DNA of 5,723 nucleotides. Origin: Gammaproteobacteria bacterium (GTDB lineage: Bacteria > Pseudomonadota > Gammaproteobacteria > Pseudomonadales > Azotimanducaceae). This document shows positions 5,407 to 5,723 of this stretch, piece after piece. Location of the stretch: assembly GCA_027295975.1 (NCBI GenBank), contig JAPUJX010000304.1, positions 1-5,723 of the forward strand, written 5' to 3'. The position numbers and the translations under genes are program-made. Each line of letters begins with the position of its first letter. Positions within the stretch are counted from its first letter, which is position 1. The notes beneath the pieces were generated by a model. It did not search any database, had not been told where the DNA came from, and saw nothing but the letters and a program-made list of their open reading frames with translations.

Positions 5407-5723
5407 ATGTCGGCAATCACGTTAAGCGGTTACAAGCGCAGGCTCATCGAAGTAGTGTTGAGCTGCTTGTTGTGTTTTGCGCAACAGGCATACTCTGACG
5501 GGCTTTCCTGCCCGGCTGCGCTCCACACCGCGGATGTCATCGACCACGACATGAGCGTCAGTTTCTGCGAACTGTGTGATGTCGGCACGGTTCGACTCAT
5601 CATTGAAAATCCGTTTCGCCAGAGCGACGATGCCGACTTCGCGGGCATTGTTGTCAGCGAAAACCTGATGACCTCCGGGCTGACCTACGTACCTGGCTCA
5701 ACGAGCTTCAGCGGGGCTAACCT
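5407..5723 (+). CDS. Secreted surface protein with DUF11-like domain, N-terminal fragment
   Basis: The frame starts at ATG 5407 and is open to the window end (105 full codons), so the gene is cut at its 3' end. GGGAG at 5398-5402 lies 4 nt before the ATG. Residues 1-30 look like a signal peptide: basic YKRR, hydrophobic LIEVVLSCLLCFA, then QQAYS with likely cleavage before Asp31. The mature part begins with a Cys (C35) and a FCELCD motif (C54, C57), followed by VGTVRLIIENPF and IVVSENLMTSGLTYVPGSTSF. The last pattern is that of DUF11-type and related Ig-like surface repeats (…VTVTNTG…VTDTLPAGLTYVPGSTS). Such domains usually occur in tandem in long adhesins or other cell-surface proteins, so the full gene is probably much longer. 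It is separated from the motor cluster by 275 bp with its own possible promoter; a role as cargo or surface partner of that machine is speculation. Confidence 0.75.
   Translation, partial: MSAITLSGYKRRLIEVVLSCLLCFAQQAYSDGLSCPAALHTADVIDHDMSVSFCELCDVGTVRLIIENPFRQSDDADFAGIVVSENLMTSGLTYVPGSTSFSGAN

Overview
The window is moderately GC-rich, densely coding DNA. The protein families and gene order suggest a gammaproteobacterium, but this rests on family resemblance and no database search was made. All recognisable genes lie on the + strand. There are no rRNA or tRNA genes, CRISPR arrays, transposases or other mobile-element marks.

Layout. (1) 1-1875, envelope accessory genes: the 3' part of a large TPR protein, a TPR lipoprotein that overlaps it by 20 bp, and 9 bp later a small secreted protein of unknown function. 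(2) 1876-2013, a 138-bp gap with a 14-bp tandem repeat. (3) 2014-5131, a proton-driven inner-membrane motor: one MotA/TolQ/ExbB-family channel protein, two different ExbD/TolR proteins, and a large TonB-like protein with an AgmX/PglI-type C-terminal domain behind an unusual cytoplasmic coiled-coil region. The last three genes are tightly packed. (4) 5132-5406, a 275-bp intergenic region with a CRP-like dyad, a -10-like hexamer at class II spacing and several possible hairpins. (5) 5407-5723, the start of a secreted surface protein with a DUF11-like domain, cut by the window end.

How the parts may work together (inference): the ExbB/ExbD proteins would form a proton-driven stator. The TonB-like protein would carry force across the periplasm on its proline-rich arm. 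The TPR lipoprotein, TPR protein and small secreted protein would be periplasmic or outer-membrane partners. This combination resembles the Agl/Glt gliding and envelope-transport machinery of Myxococcus xanthus (AglRQS motor, GltE/AglT TPR protein, GltG/PglI and GltJ/AgmX) more than a simple TonB iron-uptake system. The surface protein next door could be a substrate or only a neighbour.

Most notable points: the first ExbD has Asn at the position of the proton-carrying Asp while the second keeps Asp; the ExbB homologue has Val where E. coli ExbB has the TM3 Glu; and the TonB-like protein has about 185 residues in front of its only membrane anchor.
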